A DNA stretch of 64,000 bases from the NCBI RefSeq assembly GCF_013376175.1, contig NZ_JABXXR010000002.1, forward strand, positions 1 through 64,000, read 5' to 3'. This document shows positions 51,214 to 60,796 of this stretch, in pieces (the stretch's first letter is position 1; every line of letters begins with the position of its first letter). The notes beneath the pieces are model-generated. The model had not been told where the DNA came from and did not search any database. It was given only the letters and a program-made list of their open reading frames with translations. Source of the stretch: Ameyamaea chiangmaiensis. Its GTDB lineage: Bacteria > Pseudomonadota > Alphaproteobacteria > Acetobacterales > Acetobacteraceae. The translations under genes were made by a program, and so were the position numbers.

Positions 51214-51219
51214 AGGAGG
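51214..51219 (+). promoter_or_regulatory. Strong ribosome binding site fixing the tolC start
   Basis: AGGAGG lies exactly five bases before TTG at 51225, which gives MKALRGLGWGLTAVL, a good signal peptide. This argues against the in-frame GTG at 51210, which overlaps the site itself. Confidence 0.7.
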
Positions 51220-51224
51220 CCTGT

Positions 51225-52658
51225 TTGAAAGCTCTTCGTGGTCTCGGGTGGGGACTGACAGCGGTTCTGACCAGTACCTCCGCACTGGCGCAAAAATACG
51301 ACGGCACCGGGTCCCCCACTTTTGTGCCGCACACGCTCCAGCAGGCGCTCGCGACCGCCTATCTCGGCAATCCCAGCCTGCGAGAGGAGCGCGCGATGCT
51401 GCGGTCCACGGACGAGCAGGTACCTACGGCGCTGGCGGGGTGGCGCCCTACGCTGACGGGCCAGATGGCCCTGACGTATTACGAGGGCGTTAACAACTAC
51501 ACTGGTCAGGCCGACGTGCCGGGCTATTACCGGACGTATGCATCACCTGGTTACATGGCCACGGCGACCGTCACCCAGCCGCTCTATTCCGGCGGCAAGA
51601 CGACAGCATCTACGCATCAGGCCGTCAACAAGGTGATGGCCGAACGGGCCAAGCTGATCGCGACTGAACAGCAGGTATTCGCGCAGGTCGTCAGCGCCTA
51701 TGTCGCCGTCGTGCAGGACGAGCAGACCCTTCAGCTCAACATCAACAATGAAAAGGTCCTGCAATCCCAGTTGCGTGCGACGCAGCGCCGGTTCCAGGAG
51801 GGCGAGCTGACCCGGACCGACGTGGCTCAGGCCGGCGCGGCACTGGCATCGGCGACGGCGACACGGCAGCAGTCCGAGGGCACTTTGCAGACGGCGCAGG
51901 CCACCTATCTGCAGATCGTCGGGGTTGCCCCGCCGCCCAATCTGGAGCCCCCACAGCCGCTGATCCTTCCCGTCGGGTCGGAAAAGGACGCGGTTCAGCA
52001 GTCTTTGGACAATAATCCGAACATAATTAACGCTTTGTTCACCGAAGCATCGCAAAAAGACGCTGTGGCGGTCGCAATCGCCGCCATCATGCCGAAAGTC
52101 TCGGCAGAACTCGCGTATATGCGCGGCGTCAATCAGGGGTTGGGGCACCAGTTCAACGAAAACAAATACGGCGAAATCATTTTTCAGGTGCCGGTGTACC
52201 AGGGCGGTTCCGAGTATGCGGCGGTTCGGCAGGCCAGACAGCAGGCGCAGGCCGCCCATGACGAGGTGATGGTCCAGCGACGGTCGGCGCAACAGCTTGC
52301 GTCATCGAACTGGCAGCAACTGATGTCCTACAGAGCGGCTCTCGTCAGCAACCGCGCCGCTGTGTCGTCCAACGTCGTGGCGCTGGACGGGGTGGAGCGC
52401 CAGGCCATCGTGGGGACGAGCACCACGCTCGAAGTGCTGCAGCAGCAGGAGACCCTGCTGCAGTCGCAGATCGCGCTGGTGCAGAGCCTCGGCAATCTGG
52501 TGAACGCGTCTTATCAGGTGGCGGCCGCGATTGGTCGACTGACGGCGGTGGACCTGAAGCTCGACGTGCCGCTCTACGACGAAAAAGCGTACTACAAGGC
52601 GGTCAAGGACCGTCTGTGGGGTATCAACGACTATGCGGTGGGTCAGTCGGGTCGCTGA
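51225..52658 (+). CDS. tolC: TolC-family outer-membrane efflux protein
   Basis: A 477-residue outer-membrane channel protein of the TolC family, the exit duct for efflux pumps and type I secretion. The signal peptide (KALRGLGWGL to SALAQ) is followed by TLQQALATAYLGNPSLREERA, the first outer-membrane factor repeat, and long Ala/Gln-rich helices typical of the periplasmic tunnel. LQVEF-like beta segments and two duplicated halves are visible. It starts at TTG 51225 with a strong ribosome site. It lies between the PIMT-like gene and popZ, a conserved alphaproteobacterial neighbourhood. Confidence 0.92.
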   Translation: MKALRGLGWGLTAVLTSTSALAQKYDGTGSPTFVPHTLQQALATAYLGNPSLREERAMLRSTDEQVPTALAGWRPTLTGQMALTYYEGVNNYTGQADVPGYYRTYASPGYMATATVTQPLYSGGKTTASTHQAVNKVMAERAKLIATEQQVFAQVVSAYVAVVQDEQTLQLNINNEKVLQSQLRATQRRFQEGELTRTDVAQAGAALASATATRQQSEGTLQTAQATYLQIVGVAPPPNLEPPQPLILPVGSEKDAVQQSLDNNPNIINALFTEASQKDAVAVAIAAIMPKVSAELAYMRGVNQGLGHQFNENKYGEIIFQVPVYQGGSEYAAVRQARQQAQAAHDEVMVQRRSAQQLASSNWQQLMSYRAALVSNRAAVSSNVVALDGVERQAIVGTSTTLEVLQQQETLLQSQIALVQSLGNLVNASYQVAAAIGRLTAVDLKLDVPLYDEKAYYKAVKDRLWGINDYAVGQSGR

Positions 52659-52686
52659 TTCACCCTGTCCGGGGAAGGATCAGACC

Positions 52687-53244
52687 ATGACTGACAGCAC
52701 TGTCCACGCGCACGAACACGACGATCCGGCGATCGACACGATTCTCTCGTCCATACGCCGTGTCCTGAACGAGGACCCGGGCGCCGTTCCCGGTCGGGAC
52801 GCGCCCCTGACGCTCGACCGGTCGATGCGCGTCTCGTCACCCCCGGCCGACGTGCCGCCAGCGGCCGTCCCGTCGTCCGATGTGGAGGAGCAGCCTCTGG
52901 TTGCCGCTTCCGATATCCAGGCGACCGTGCCGTCACCCAAAGCGCTGCCCGCGTCGGGGGACACGGTTCCGGCACCCTCTCCCCGGCCGATTGCCGACGA
53001 AGCGCTGCTTGATCACACCACACAGGAGTTGACGGCCCGTTCGTTCGAGACCCTGCACAGCGCGATCCAGGACATCGGTGCTATTCCCGTCCTCAGCGAA
53101 CCCGCACCGGAAGCCGTGACCCTGGAGGGTCTTGTCCGCCAGGAGGTGCGTTCACTGGTCAAACGATGGCTCGACAGCCATCTACCCGAACTGGTCGAGC
53201 ACATGGTCCGGGCCGAGATCGCCAAGATGCAGAAGACACGCTGA
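52687..53244 (+). CDS. popZ: PopZ-like polar organising protein (DUF2497)
   Basis: A 185-residue acidic, Pro/Ala-rich protein. The N-terminal helix AIDTILSSIRRVLNED (about 15-30), a disordered Pro-rich middle (about 30-115) and the C-terminal helices TLEGLVRQEVRSLVKRWLDSHLPELVEHMVRAEI (about 143-179) match DUF2497/PopZ. In Caulobacter, PopZ forms a network at the pole that anchors the centromere. The role is expected but unproven here. It is upstream of valS, the usual order in alphaproteobacteria. Confidence 0.88.
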   Translation: MTDSTVHAHEHDDPAIDTILSSIRRVLNEDPGAVPGRDAPLTLDRSMRVSSPPADVPPAAVPSSDVEEQPLVAASDIQATVPSPKALPASGDTVPAPSPRPIADEALLDHTTQELTARSFETLHSAIQDIGAIPVLSEPAPEAVTLEGLVRQEVRSLVKRWLDSHLPELVEHMVRAEIAKMQKTR

Positions 53245-53303
53245 ACGCCTCGTTACCGTTTGGGCTGGTGTTTTCAGACCTTTTGCCTGAGAAGGAAGCC
53301 TGC

Positions 53304-53326
53304 TCCGCGCGTATCCGGCGCGCGGA
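53304..53326. repeat. GC-rich hairpin in the popZ-valS gap
   Basis: Arms 53304-53311 (TCCGCGCG) and 53319-53326 (CGCGCGGA) form an 8-bp perfect stem with a 7-base loop, in the 112-bp gap before valS. No T-run follows. It may be a weak terminator of popZ or part of the valS leader. Confidence 0.4.
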
Positions 53327-53359
53327 CCCGGTCTGTGTCCAGCTGTTGGTTTTCGAGTG

Positions 53360-56053
53360 ATGTTGAACAAATCCTTCTCGCCCTCCGATCGTGAATCCGC
53401 GCTGTATCGCCGGTGGGAGGACAGCGGTCGTTTCGCGGCGGGTGCTGCGGGGCAGGGTGCGCCGTTCACCATCATGATCCCGCCTCCCAACGTCACAGGC
53501 ACGCTTCACATGGGGCATGCCCTGACGATGACGTTGCAGGACACCCTGATTCGCTGGCGACGGATGCAGGGCCGCGACACCCTTTGGCAGCCGGGTACGG
53601 ATCACGCCGGAATCGCGACGCAGCTTGTGGTCGAGAGGGCGTTGGCGGCGGAGGGTGGTCCGACCCGTCAGGATCTCGGACGGGACGGCTTTGTCGAACG
53701 CGTCTGGCATTGGAAGGGTGAATCCGGCGGTGCCATCACCCAGCAATTGCGTCGTATCGGCGCATCCCTCGACTGGGAGCGTGAGCGCTTCACGATGGAC
53801 GACGGCCTGTCGCAGGCCGTTCGGGAAGTGTTCGTCACGTTGTTTCGCGAAGGCCTGATTTACCGCGATACGCGCCTGGTGAACTGGGACCCGGTTTTTC
53901 GGTCAGCGCTGTCCGACCTTGAAGTCGAGAATAAGGAAGTCAACGGCTCTCTCTGGTACATCCGCTACCCGGTCGAGGGCGAAACGGATGTCACGATCAC
54001 CGTTGCGACGACACGCCCCGAGACGATGCTGGGGGATGTCGCGGTGGCGGTGCACCCGGAGGATGCACGCTATACGGCGCTGATTGGACGTAACCTGATC
54101 CTGCCGCTGACCGGGCGCCGCATTCCCATTGTCGCGGATGAACATTCCGATCCGGAGAAGGGGTCCGGCGCGGTCAAGATCACGCCGGCGCATGACTTCA
54201 ACGATTATGAGGTCGGGCGTCGGCACGCGTTGGCGATGCCGTCCGTGCTTGATGAAGGGGCGCGCATAACGCTTGCCGACATCGTGGACGATCTCGTGTC
54301 GATCGAGGGCCTCGCGGATGTTGCGTTCGTGCGCGCGCTGGAGGGTGCCTCGCGGGAAGACGCCCGCAAGCGGATCGTAGGCGAACTCGACCGCCTCGGA
54401 TGGCTGGAGAAAATCGAGCCGCACCGCAATCAGGTCCCCCATGCCGAGCGCGGGGGAGCGGTCGTCGAGCCCCGTCTGACGACGCAGTGGTACTGCGATG
54501 CCGCAACGCTCGCGGCTCCGGCGATCGAAGCCGTCGAAAAAGGGGACGTGACGTTTGTTCCGCGTCAGTGGGAAAATACCTTTTTCGCGTGGATGCGCGA
54601 TATCCAGCCATGGTGCATCAGCCGGCAGTTGTGGTGGGGGCATCGCATTCCCGCGTGGTACGGGCCGGACGGTAAGGTTTTCGTGGCCCATTCGGAGGCG
54701 GACGCATGCGCGCAGGCCCGTCAGCATTACGGGGACGACACGCCCGTGGTGCAGGACGAGGACGTGCTCGACACCTGGTTCTCGTCCGCGCTCTGGCCGT
54801 TTTCGACCCTTGGCTGGCCGGACAGCACCGAGGCGCTCGCCTGCTATTACCCGACGGATGTTCTCGTCACAGGGTTCGACATCATCTTTTTCTGGGTCGC
54901 CCGGATGATGATGATGGGCCTTCATTTCATGAAGGACGTCCCGTTCCGACAGGTTCTGATTCATGGCCTCGTGCGCGACGAGAAGGGCCAGAAGATGTCG
55001 AAGAGCAAGGGGAACGGCATCGATCCCCTGGAGCTGATCGACGACTATGGCGCCGATGCCATGCGCTTTACCATCTGCGCGCTGACGGGACAGGGCCGTG
55101 ACGTCAAGCTTGGGCGCAAGCGGGTCGAGGAATATCGCTCGTTCGTCACCAAACTCTGGAACGCGGCACGCTTTTGCGAAATGAACGGGGTGGCGCCGGT
55201 TTCGGACTTCGATCCCGCCACCGCGCAAGGCGTCCTGGCTCGCTGGATCCTGGCTGAGCTTTCGCACGCCGTGGAACAGGTGACTTCCGCCCTGGAGGCG
55301 TTTCGCTTCGATGAGTATGCCGCCGCGTGTTATCGCTTCGTCTGGAACCGATTCTGCGACTGGTTTCTGGAATTTGCAAAGCCGGTGTTCTCATCGGGGG
55401 ATACGCCCGAAGCCGTTGAGCTTCGTGCGGTGGCGGCACACGTTCTGGGCACCGTCCTGAAAATGCTTCACCCCGGCATGCCCTATGTGACCGAAGAGCT
55501 GTGGCACGCGTTTGGCTTCGGGCCCGAAGGCAGCCTGATGACGAGCTCCTGGCCCGTCGCCAACGTGCCTGAAGGCAGCGAGGACGCGCAGCAGGAGCTG
55601 GACTGGGTCATACGTTTCATCACGGAAATCCGGACCGTGCGTGCTGAGATGAACGTTCCGCCGTCGCGTCTGTCGCCGGTGCTTCTGCGCGATGCGGCGC
55701 CGGGCACGCTGGCGCGCGCGCGCGCATGGGAAGAGACGATCGGACGCATGGCCCGCGTCTCCGAAATCGGAGAGGTCGGGGAGGTGATGCCGGCCGGGTC
55801 GGCTCAGGCCGTTCTGGGGGAAGCAACGCTGGTGCTTCCACTCGCCGGGCTGATCAACCTTGAGGTCGAACGGGCGCGTCTTGGAAAGGAACTGTCCAAG
55901 GCGATCGATGAAATCGGCAAGGTCGAGCGCAAGCTGAACAATGCCGACTTCGTTGCCCGAGCCAAGCCCGACGTCGTTGAGGAAAACCGCGACCGTCTGG
56001 CGAGTTTTGAGGCCGACAAGGCGCGGCTGGAGGCAGCACTCTCACGCATCTGA
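53360..56053 (+). CDS. valS: Valine-tRNA ligase
   Basis: An 897-residue class I aminoacyl-tRNA synthetase charging tRNA-Val. The HIGH-type motif is PPPNVTGTLHMGHAL near residue 45, and the KMSKS loop is KGQKMSKSKGNGIDP near residue 550. The editing domain lies between them, an anticodon-binding domain follows (about 610-790), and a C-terminal coiled coil (EVERARLGKELSKAIDEIGKVERKL, about 835-897) is typical of ValS. ATG at 53360 follows an in-frame GTG directly. The gene converges with ilvD. Confidence 0.96.
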   Translation: MLNKSFSPSDRESALYRRWEDSGRFAAGAAGQGAPFTIMIPPPNVTGTLHMGHALTMTLQDTLIRWRRMQGRDTLWQPGTDHAGIATQLVVERALAAEGGPTRQDLGRDGFVERVWHWKGESGGAITQQLRRIGASLDWERERFTMDDGLSQAVREVFVTLFREGLIYRDTRLVNWDPVFRSALSDLEVENKEVNGSLWYIRYPVEGETDVTITVATTRPETMLGDVAVAVHPEDARYTALIGRNLILPLTGRRIPIVADEHSDPEKGSGAVKITPAHDFNDYEVGRRHALAMPSVLDEGARITLADIVDDLVSIEGLADVAFVRALEGASREDARKRIVGELDRLGWLEKIEPHRNQVPHAERGGAVVEPRLTTQWYCDAATLAAPAIEAVEKGDVTFVPRQWENTFFAWMRDIQPWCISRQLWWGHRIPAWYGPDGKVFVAHSEADACAQARQHYGDDTPVVQDEDVLDTWFSSALWPFSTLGWPDSTEALACYYPTDVLVTGFDIIFFWVARMMMMGLHFMKDVPFRQVLIHGLVRDEKGQKMSKSKGNGIDPLELIDDYGADAMRFTICALTGQGRDVKLGRKRVEEYRSFVTKLWNAARFCEMNGVAPVSDFDPATAQGVLARWILAELSHAVEQVTSALEAFRFDEYAAACYRFVWNRFCDWFLEFAKPVFSSGDTPEAVELRAVAAHVLGTVLKMLHPGMPYVTEELWHAFGFGPEGSLMTSSWPVANVPEGSEDAQQELDWVIRFITEIRTVRAEMNVPPSRLSPVLLRDAAPGTLARARAWEETIGRMARVSEIGEVGEVMPAGSAQAVLGEATLVLPLAGLINLEVERARLGKELSKAIDEIGKVERKLNNADFVARAKPDVVEENRDRLASFEADKARLEAALSRI

Positions 56054-56060
56054 TCGTCGT

Positions 56061-56090
56061 CGGGGTGCGGTGATCCAGACCGTAACCCCG
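56061..56090. terminator. Hairpin between convergent valS and ilvD
   Basis: CGGGGT (56061-56066) pairs with ACCCCG (56085-56090), and an inner CGGT (56068-56071) pairs with ACCG (56079-56082). There is no T-run. The remaining 136 bp of the gap show no gene or clear motif. Confidence 0.35.
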
Positions 56091-56226
56091 TTACGTGGCG
56101 CGCGCGGCCCGGAGCTGCGCGCTTTGCCCGTCCCGCACAATCCATGGCGAATGCGTTGCTTTCCCGGTGGTGTGCGCGGTGTCGGTCGGCTGCCGGGGCG
56201 CCAGAAAGCGCTCCGACAGGAATAAA

Positions 56227-58089
56227 TCAGCGCGAGCGGCGCATTACCTGCGACACGTCGCGCACGGCACCGCGTGAGGCGCTTGTGGTCATCAGTGCGT
56301 AAGCGCGCAGCGCCTGTGACACCACACGGTCGCGCTCTGGCGTCCAGGCCGTATCGCCTCTCTGCTCCATACGATCGCGGCGCGCGGCGAGGTCGGCGTC
56401 GGCAAGATCGACCCGCAGGACCCGGTTGGGAATATCGATGACGATGATGTCACCATCTTCCAGCAAGCCGATCGCCCCCCCCTCGGCGGCCTCGGGCGAC
56501 ATATGGCCGATCGACAGACCGGCACTTCCGCCCGAGAAACGCCCATCGGTGATAAGGGCGCATTTTTCCGCGAGCCCCTTCGATTTCAGGTAGCTCGTCG
56601 GATATAGCATTTCCTGCATGCCCGGGCCGCCCTTCGGCCCTTCATAACGGATGACGACCACGTCCCCGGCGACGATACGGTTGTTCAGGATCGCGTGCAC
56701 GGCGCTGTCCTGGCTTTCAAAAATGCGCGCCGGGCCCGAGAAAGAGAGCAGGCTGGGGGCGACGCCCGCCGTCTTAACGATTGCGCCGTCCTCGGCCAGA
56801 TTGCCGAACAGGACCGCCAGACCGCCATCCTTGCTGAAGGCGTGGGCAACGTCACGCACGGCACCCGCGCTGCGGTCGAGATCAAGCTCGGCATAACGGC
56901 TGGCCTGGGAGAAGGCCTGCGTGGTGCGAACCCCGCCGGGGGCAGCCTTGAAGAACGTCGCGGCGGCCGCATTCTCCGCACCCGCGCCCCGCACGTCCCA
57001 TGTGTCCAGAGCAAGGGCGAGCGTCGGCGCATGCACGCACGGCACGTCGCGGTGCAGCAGACCCGCGCGATCCAGTTCGCCGAGGATACCGGGAATGCCA
57101 CCGGCCCGATGCACGTCTTCCATATGGATGTCAGAACGCGACGGCGACACCTTGCACAGGTTGGGCACGCGACGCGACAGACGGTCGATATCGGCCATCG
57201 AGAACGAAACCTCACCCTCATGAGCGGCGGCCAGGAGGTGAAGAACCGTGTTGGTCGAACCGCCCATCGCGATGTCGAGGGTCATCGCGTTCTCGAACGC
57301 TTCGCGCGTGGCGATGGAGCGCGGCAGGGCGGAGGCGTCGTCCTGTTCGTAATAGCGACGGGCGAGGGAGACAATTTCGCGCCCGGCCCGCAGAAACAAC
57401 TCGCGGCGGTCGGCATGGGTGGCGACCAGACTACCGTTGCCCGGCAGTGCGAGGCCCAGCGCCTCCGTCAGGCAGTTCATCGAATTGGCGGTGAACATGC
57501 CCGAGCACGAGCCGCATGTCGGACAGGCCGAGCGCTCGATCTGTTCGGAGTCCTCGTCCGATACGTCGGGATTGGCGGCCGAGACCATGGACGTCACGAG
57601 GTCCGCACGCAGGATCACCCCGTCCTTGACGATCTTGCCGGCTTCCATCGGGCCGCCCGAGACGAAGATCGTCGGGATGTTCAGGCGCATGGCGGCCATC
57701 AGCATGCCAGGCGTGATCTTGTCGCAGTTGCTGATGCAGACCAGCGCGTCGGCACAATGGGCGTTGACCATATATTCGACGGCGTCGGCGATCAGTTCGC
57801 GCGACGGCAGGCTGTAAAGCATGCCGCCGTGGCCCATCGCGATCCCGTCATCGACGGCAATCGTGTTGAATTCCTTCGCAACGCCGCCGTTTGCCTCGAT
57901 TTCGGCGGCCACGAGCTGGCCCAGATCTTTCAGATGCACATGACCCGGTACGAACTGCGTGAACGAGTTGGCGACCGCGATAATGGGCTTGCCGAAGTCG
58001 CCATCCTTCATGCCCGTGGCGCGCCACAGGCTGCGGGCTCCGGCCATGTTGCGGCCATGGGTCGTGGTGCGAGAGCGATATGCGGGCAT
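56227..58089 (-). CDS. ilvD: Dihydroxy-acid dehydratase
   Basis: A 620-residue iron-sulfur enzyme that dehydrates dihydroxy acids to 2-keto acids in valine, leucine and isoleucine synthesis. The start at 58089 gives [19 protein letters not shown], as in E. coli. Cluster cysteines are in [12 protein letters not shown] near residue 122 and [18 protein letters not shown] near residue 195; [20 protein letters not shown] and [19 protein letters not shown] are further signatures. The frame stays open upstream to 58209, but that part is probably leader. Neighbouring valS and ilvD link valine charging and synthesis by position only. Confidence 0.96.
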   Translation of the reverse strand: MPAYRSRTTTHGRNMAGARSLWRATGMKDGDFGKPIIAVANSFTQFVPGHVHLKDLGQLVAAEIEANGGVAKEFNTIAVDDGIAMGHGGMLYSLPSRELIADAVEYMVNAHCADALVCISNCDKITPGMLMAAMRLNIPTIFVSGGPMEAGKIVKDGVILRADLVTSMVSAANPDVSDEDSEQIERSACPTCGSCSGMFTANSMNCLTEALGLALPGNGSLVATHADRRELFLRAGREIVSLARRYYEQDDASALPRSIATREAFENAMTLDIAMGGSTNTVLHLLAAAHEGEVSFSMADIDRLSRRVPNLCKVSPSRSDIHMEDVHRAGGIPGILGELDRAGLLHRDVPCVHAPTLALALDTWDVRGAGAENAAAATFFKAAPGGVRTTQAFSQASRYAELDLDRSAGAVRDVAHAFSKDGGLAVLFGNLAEDGAIVKTAGVAPSLLSFSGPARIFESQDSAVHAILNNRIVAGDVVVIRYEGPKGGPGMQEMLYPTSYLKSKGLAEKCALITDGRFSGGSAGLSIGHMSPEAAEGGAIGLLEDGDIIVIDIPNRVLRVDLADADLAARRDRMEQRGDTAWTPERDRVVSQALRAYALMTTSASRGAVRDVSQVMRRSR

Positions 58090-58293
58090 GGCGACGACTT
58101 CGATTTCCAGTGGGCGGGGTATGGATACGCTGCGACATATAGGAGGTTTCAGCGGCAATCCACCCTCTTTCCAGCTGAGACGTAATTTTATGTCCGAAAA
58201 GACACGCATTTTATAACTTTATTGATCGCCAACCTGCCTTGCCGCGCAATCCCGATCATGGCCTAAACTCCGGTAACACCTGCGGAGATCACT
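58090..58293. promoter_or_regulatory. Divergent promoter region of ilvD and the ester hydrolase
   Basis: This 204-bp gap is unusually AT-rich around 58185-58225. On the minus strand TATAAAAT (58215-58208) is a good -10 candidate for ilvD, without a clear -35. On the plus strand TTGCCG (58239-58244) and CCTAAA (58262-58267) are 17 bases apart and could serve the hydrolase gene. No leader peptide with a run of branched-chain codons was recognised. Confidence 0.35.
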
Positions 58294-60243
58294 GTGACCA
58301 AGCTATCTTTCCGCCACGCGCTGCTGGCCCTCTCGATCGGCGTATCGACCCCGCTGCTGACCCTGGCAAACGCGCGCGCGCAGGCCGGGCAGCCCGACCC
58401 GCTGTCGGTCCAGACCGGCAGCGACATTCCCGCCAACCCGAAGCTGCCGATCGACGCGCGCGACTATATCAAGCGCGATGTAATGATCCCGATGCGCGAC
58501 GGCGTGAAACTGCACACCGTTATCGTGATCCCAAAGGGTGCGCACGGCAACGCGCCGATCCTGCTGACGCGCACGCCCTACCATGCGTCCGAACGGCTGA
58601 ACCGCACGCCCGGTGCGCTGACCATGCGCGAAATCCTGCCGCAGGGTGACGACGTGTTCGTGGCGGGCGGTTACATCCGGGTGTTTCAGGACATTCGTGG
58701 CAAGTATGGCTCGGAGGGTGATTATGTCATGACGCGGCCGCCGATCGGGCCGCTCAACCCGACCAGCACGGATGAGACGACCGACGCTTATGACACGATC
58801 GACTGGCTGGTGAAAAACCTGCCCGAGTCCAATGGCCGGGTCGGCATGACGGGTTCGTCGTATGAGGGCTTTACCGTGGTGATGGCGCTGCTGCATCCGC
58901 ATCCGGCGCTGAAAGTCGCGGCCCCGGAAAGCCCGATGGTCGATGGCTGGATGGGGGACGACTGGTTCCACTACGGCGCGTTCCGCCAGGGCGGCTTCGA
59001 CTACTTCACCGAGCAGATGACGGTGCGCGGCGAAGGTGACACGATCCCGCGCGTCGATCATGACGATTACACCAATTTCCTGCGGGCCGGGTCGGCCGGT
59101 GCCTTCGCGCGCGCCGCCGGGCTGGAGCAGTTCCCGTGGTGGCAGCGCGTGCACGCCCACCCGGCCTATGACGCGTTCTGGCAGCAACAGGCTCTGGACA
59201 AGCTGCTGGCCGCGCACCCCCTGTCGGTGCCCACGATCTGGGAACAGGGCCTGTGGGATCAGGAAGACATGTGGGGCGCGATCCACTCCTGGCAGGCCCT
59301 GCAGCAGAAGCCGCAGACCGTGCCGAACATCCTGGTGATGGGGCCATGGCGGCACAGCGGCGTGAACTATAACGGCTCGGCGCTGGGCGATCTGCATTTC
59401 GAAGGCGACACGGCCGAACAGTATCGTCGCGACGTGATGCGCCCGTTCTTCGATCGCTACCTCAAGCCCGGCGCGCCGGAGGCGATGTTCCCGGAGGCGA
59501 TCATCTACAACACGGGCGAAAATCGCTGGGATCATTTCCAGTCATGGCCGTCGTCGTGCGCCAAGGGTTGCGGCAGTGTCGCCAAGCCGATCTATCTGCA
59601 CCAGGGCGGCACGCTCGGCTTTGACATGCCGGGTGAGGGGTCGGACAGCTACGTCTCCGACCCGGCCCATCCGGTGCCGTTCCTCCATCGTCCGTATGCG
59701 TTCAGCGACGCCGTGCGCTGGAAGCCGTGGCTGACCACGGACCAGCGCGAGGCCGAGGCGCGACCTGACGTGCTGACGTTCGAGACCGGGGTGCTGACGG
59801 CGCCCGTGCGGGTCAGCGGCGTGCCGGAAGCCAATCTGTTCGCCGCCACGACAGGGACGGACGCGGACTGGGTGGTCAAGGTGATCGACGTCTACCCCGC
59901 CCAGACTCCGGACGAGCCTTCGATGGGTGGTTATGAGTTGCCGATCTCGATGGATATCTTCCGTGGACGCTATCGCAATGATTTCGCCAAACCCGAGGCG
60001 ATCCCGGCGGGGCAGGTGGAGCGGTATCACTTCACCCTGCCGGCGGTGAACCACGTCTTCCAGCCGGGTCATCGGATCATGGTCCAGATCCAGTCGTCGT
60101 GGTTCCCCCTTTATGATCGCAACCCGCAGACCTATGTCTCCAACATCTTCGATGCGAAGCCCGGCGACTACGTCAAGGCGACGCAGACGATCCACGAAGG
60201 CGCAAGCCAGGCCAGCAGCGTGATTCTGCCGGTCGTTCAGTAA
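58294..60243 (+). CDS. Alpha-amino acid ester hydrolase
   Basis: A 649-residue exported alpha/beta hydrolase (X-Pro dipeptidyl-peptidase/CocE family), with signal peptide up to ARAQ (about residue 30). The GxSYxG motif places the nucleophile at Ser189 in GSSYEG; Asp322 (WDQED) and His354 (PWRHSG) complete the triad, and Asp223, Glu324 and Asp325 supply the carboxylate cluster that binds the alpha-amino group. The spacing between these residues equals that recalled for the Acetobacter turbidans enzyme. Family enzymes hydrolyse and synthesise beta-lactams with an alpha-amino side chain; the natural substrate is unknown. The start is GTG, with GGAG six bases upstream. Confidence 0.92.
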   Translation: MTKLSFRHALLALSIGVSTPLLTLANARAQAGQPDPLSVQTGSDIPANPKLPIDARDYIKRDVMIPMRDGVKLHTVIVIPKGAHGNAPILLTRTPYHASERLNRTPGALTMREILPQGDDVFVAGGYIRVFQDIRGKYGSEGDYVMTRPPIGPLNPTSTDETTDAYDTIDWLVKNLPESNGRVGMTGSSYEGFTVVMALLHPHPALKVAAPESPMVDGWMGDDWFHYGAFRQGGFDYFTEQMTVRGEGDTIPRVDHDDYTNFLRAGSAGAFARAAGLEQFPWWQRVHAHPAYDAFWQQQALDKLLAAHPLSVPTIWEQGLWDQEDMWGAIHSWQALQQKPQTVPNILVMGPWRHSGVNYNGSALGDLHFEGDTAEQYRRDVMRPFFDRYLKPGAPEAMFPEAIIYNTGENRWDHFQSWPSSCAKGCGSVAKPIYLHQGGTLGFDMPGEGSDSYVSDPAHPVPFLHRPYAFSDAVRWKPWLTTDQREAEARPDVLTFETGVLTAPVRVSGVPEANLFAATTGTDADWVVKVIDVYPAQTPDEPSMGGYELPISMDIFRGRYRNDFAKPEAIPAGQVERYHFTLPAVNHVFQPGHRIMVQIQSSWFPLYDRNPQTYVSNIFDAKPGDYVKATQTIHEGASQASSVILPVVQ

Positions 60244-60253
60244 GGACACAGCG

Positions 60254-60790
60254 ATGACCCAGAAGGCTTTGTTGGGCGCCGGATGTTTCTGGTGCGTCGA
60301 AGCGGTCTTCAAAGACCTTCGCGGGGTCGAGGCCGTGCTGCCGGGCTATGCCGGCGGCACGCTCGACACCCCAAGCTACGAGGCAGTGTGCACCGGCCGC
60401 ACCGGGCATGCGGAGGTGGTGGAGATCCGTTTCGATCCGCAGCAGATATCCTATGCCGATCTGCTGCGCGTGTTTTTCACGACGCATGACCCGACGACGC
60501 GCGACCGCCAGGGTAACGACGTCGGGACGCAGTATCGCTCCGTGATCTTTGCGCTCGACGACGAACAGCGGCGGACCGCCGAGGCGGTGAGGGCGGAAAT
60601 CGACGCCGAGGCGATCTGGCCGGCGCCGATCGTCACCACGATCGAGGGACCGGCGCATTTCTGGGTCGCCGAAGACAAGCACCATGACTACTTCGCGCTC
60701 AATCCGCTGACGGGATATTGTCAGGCCGTCGTGGCACCCAAGGTGGCCAAGGCGCGCAAGCTGTTTCGCGACAGGCTCAAGACCGCCTGA
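60254..60790 (+). CDS. msrA: Peptide methionine-S-sulfoxide reductase MsrA
   Basis: A 178-residue repair enzyme reducing the S-form of methionine sulfoxide. The active-site motif GAGCFWCVEAVF is at the N-terminus, with the nucleophilic Cys11. The conserved GYAGG segment, GTGHAEVVEI-like region (GRTGHAEVVEIRFD) and GNDVGTQYRSVIF follow, and a C-terminal Cys (GYCQAVV) may be the resolving residue. AAGGA precedes the ATG. It follows the ester hydrolase by 10 bp, so they are probably co-transcribed. Confidence 0.95.
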   Translation: MTQKALLGAGCFWCVEAVFKDLRGVEAVLPGYAGGTLDTPSYEAVCTGRTGHAEVVEIRFDPQQISYADLLRVFFTTHDPTTRDRQGNDVGTQYRSVIFALDDEQRRTAEAVRAEIDAEAIWPAPIVTTIEGPAHFWVAEDKHHDYFALNPLTGYCQAVVAPKVAKARKLFRDRLKTA

Positions 60791-60796
60791 GGACGT

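Noticed and set aside
58090-58209. Translation of ilvD from ATG 58209, adding 40 residues
   Set aside because: The family N-terminus begins at 58089, and a -10-like TATAAAAT overlaps 58209, so the extension would precede the transcript start.
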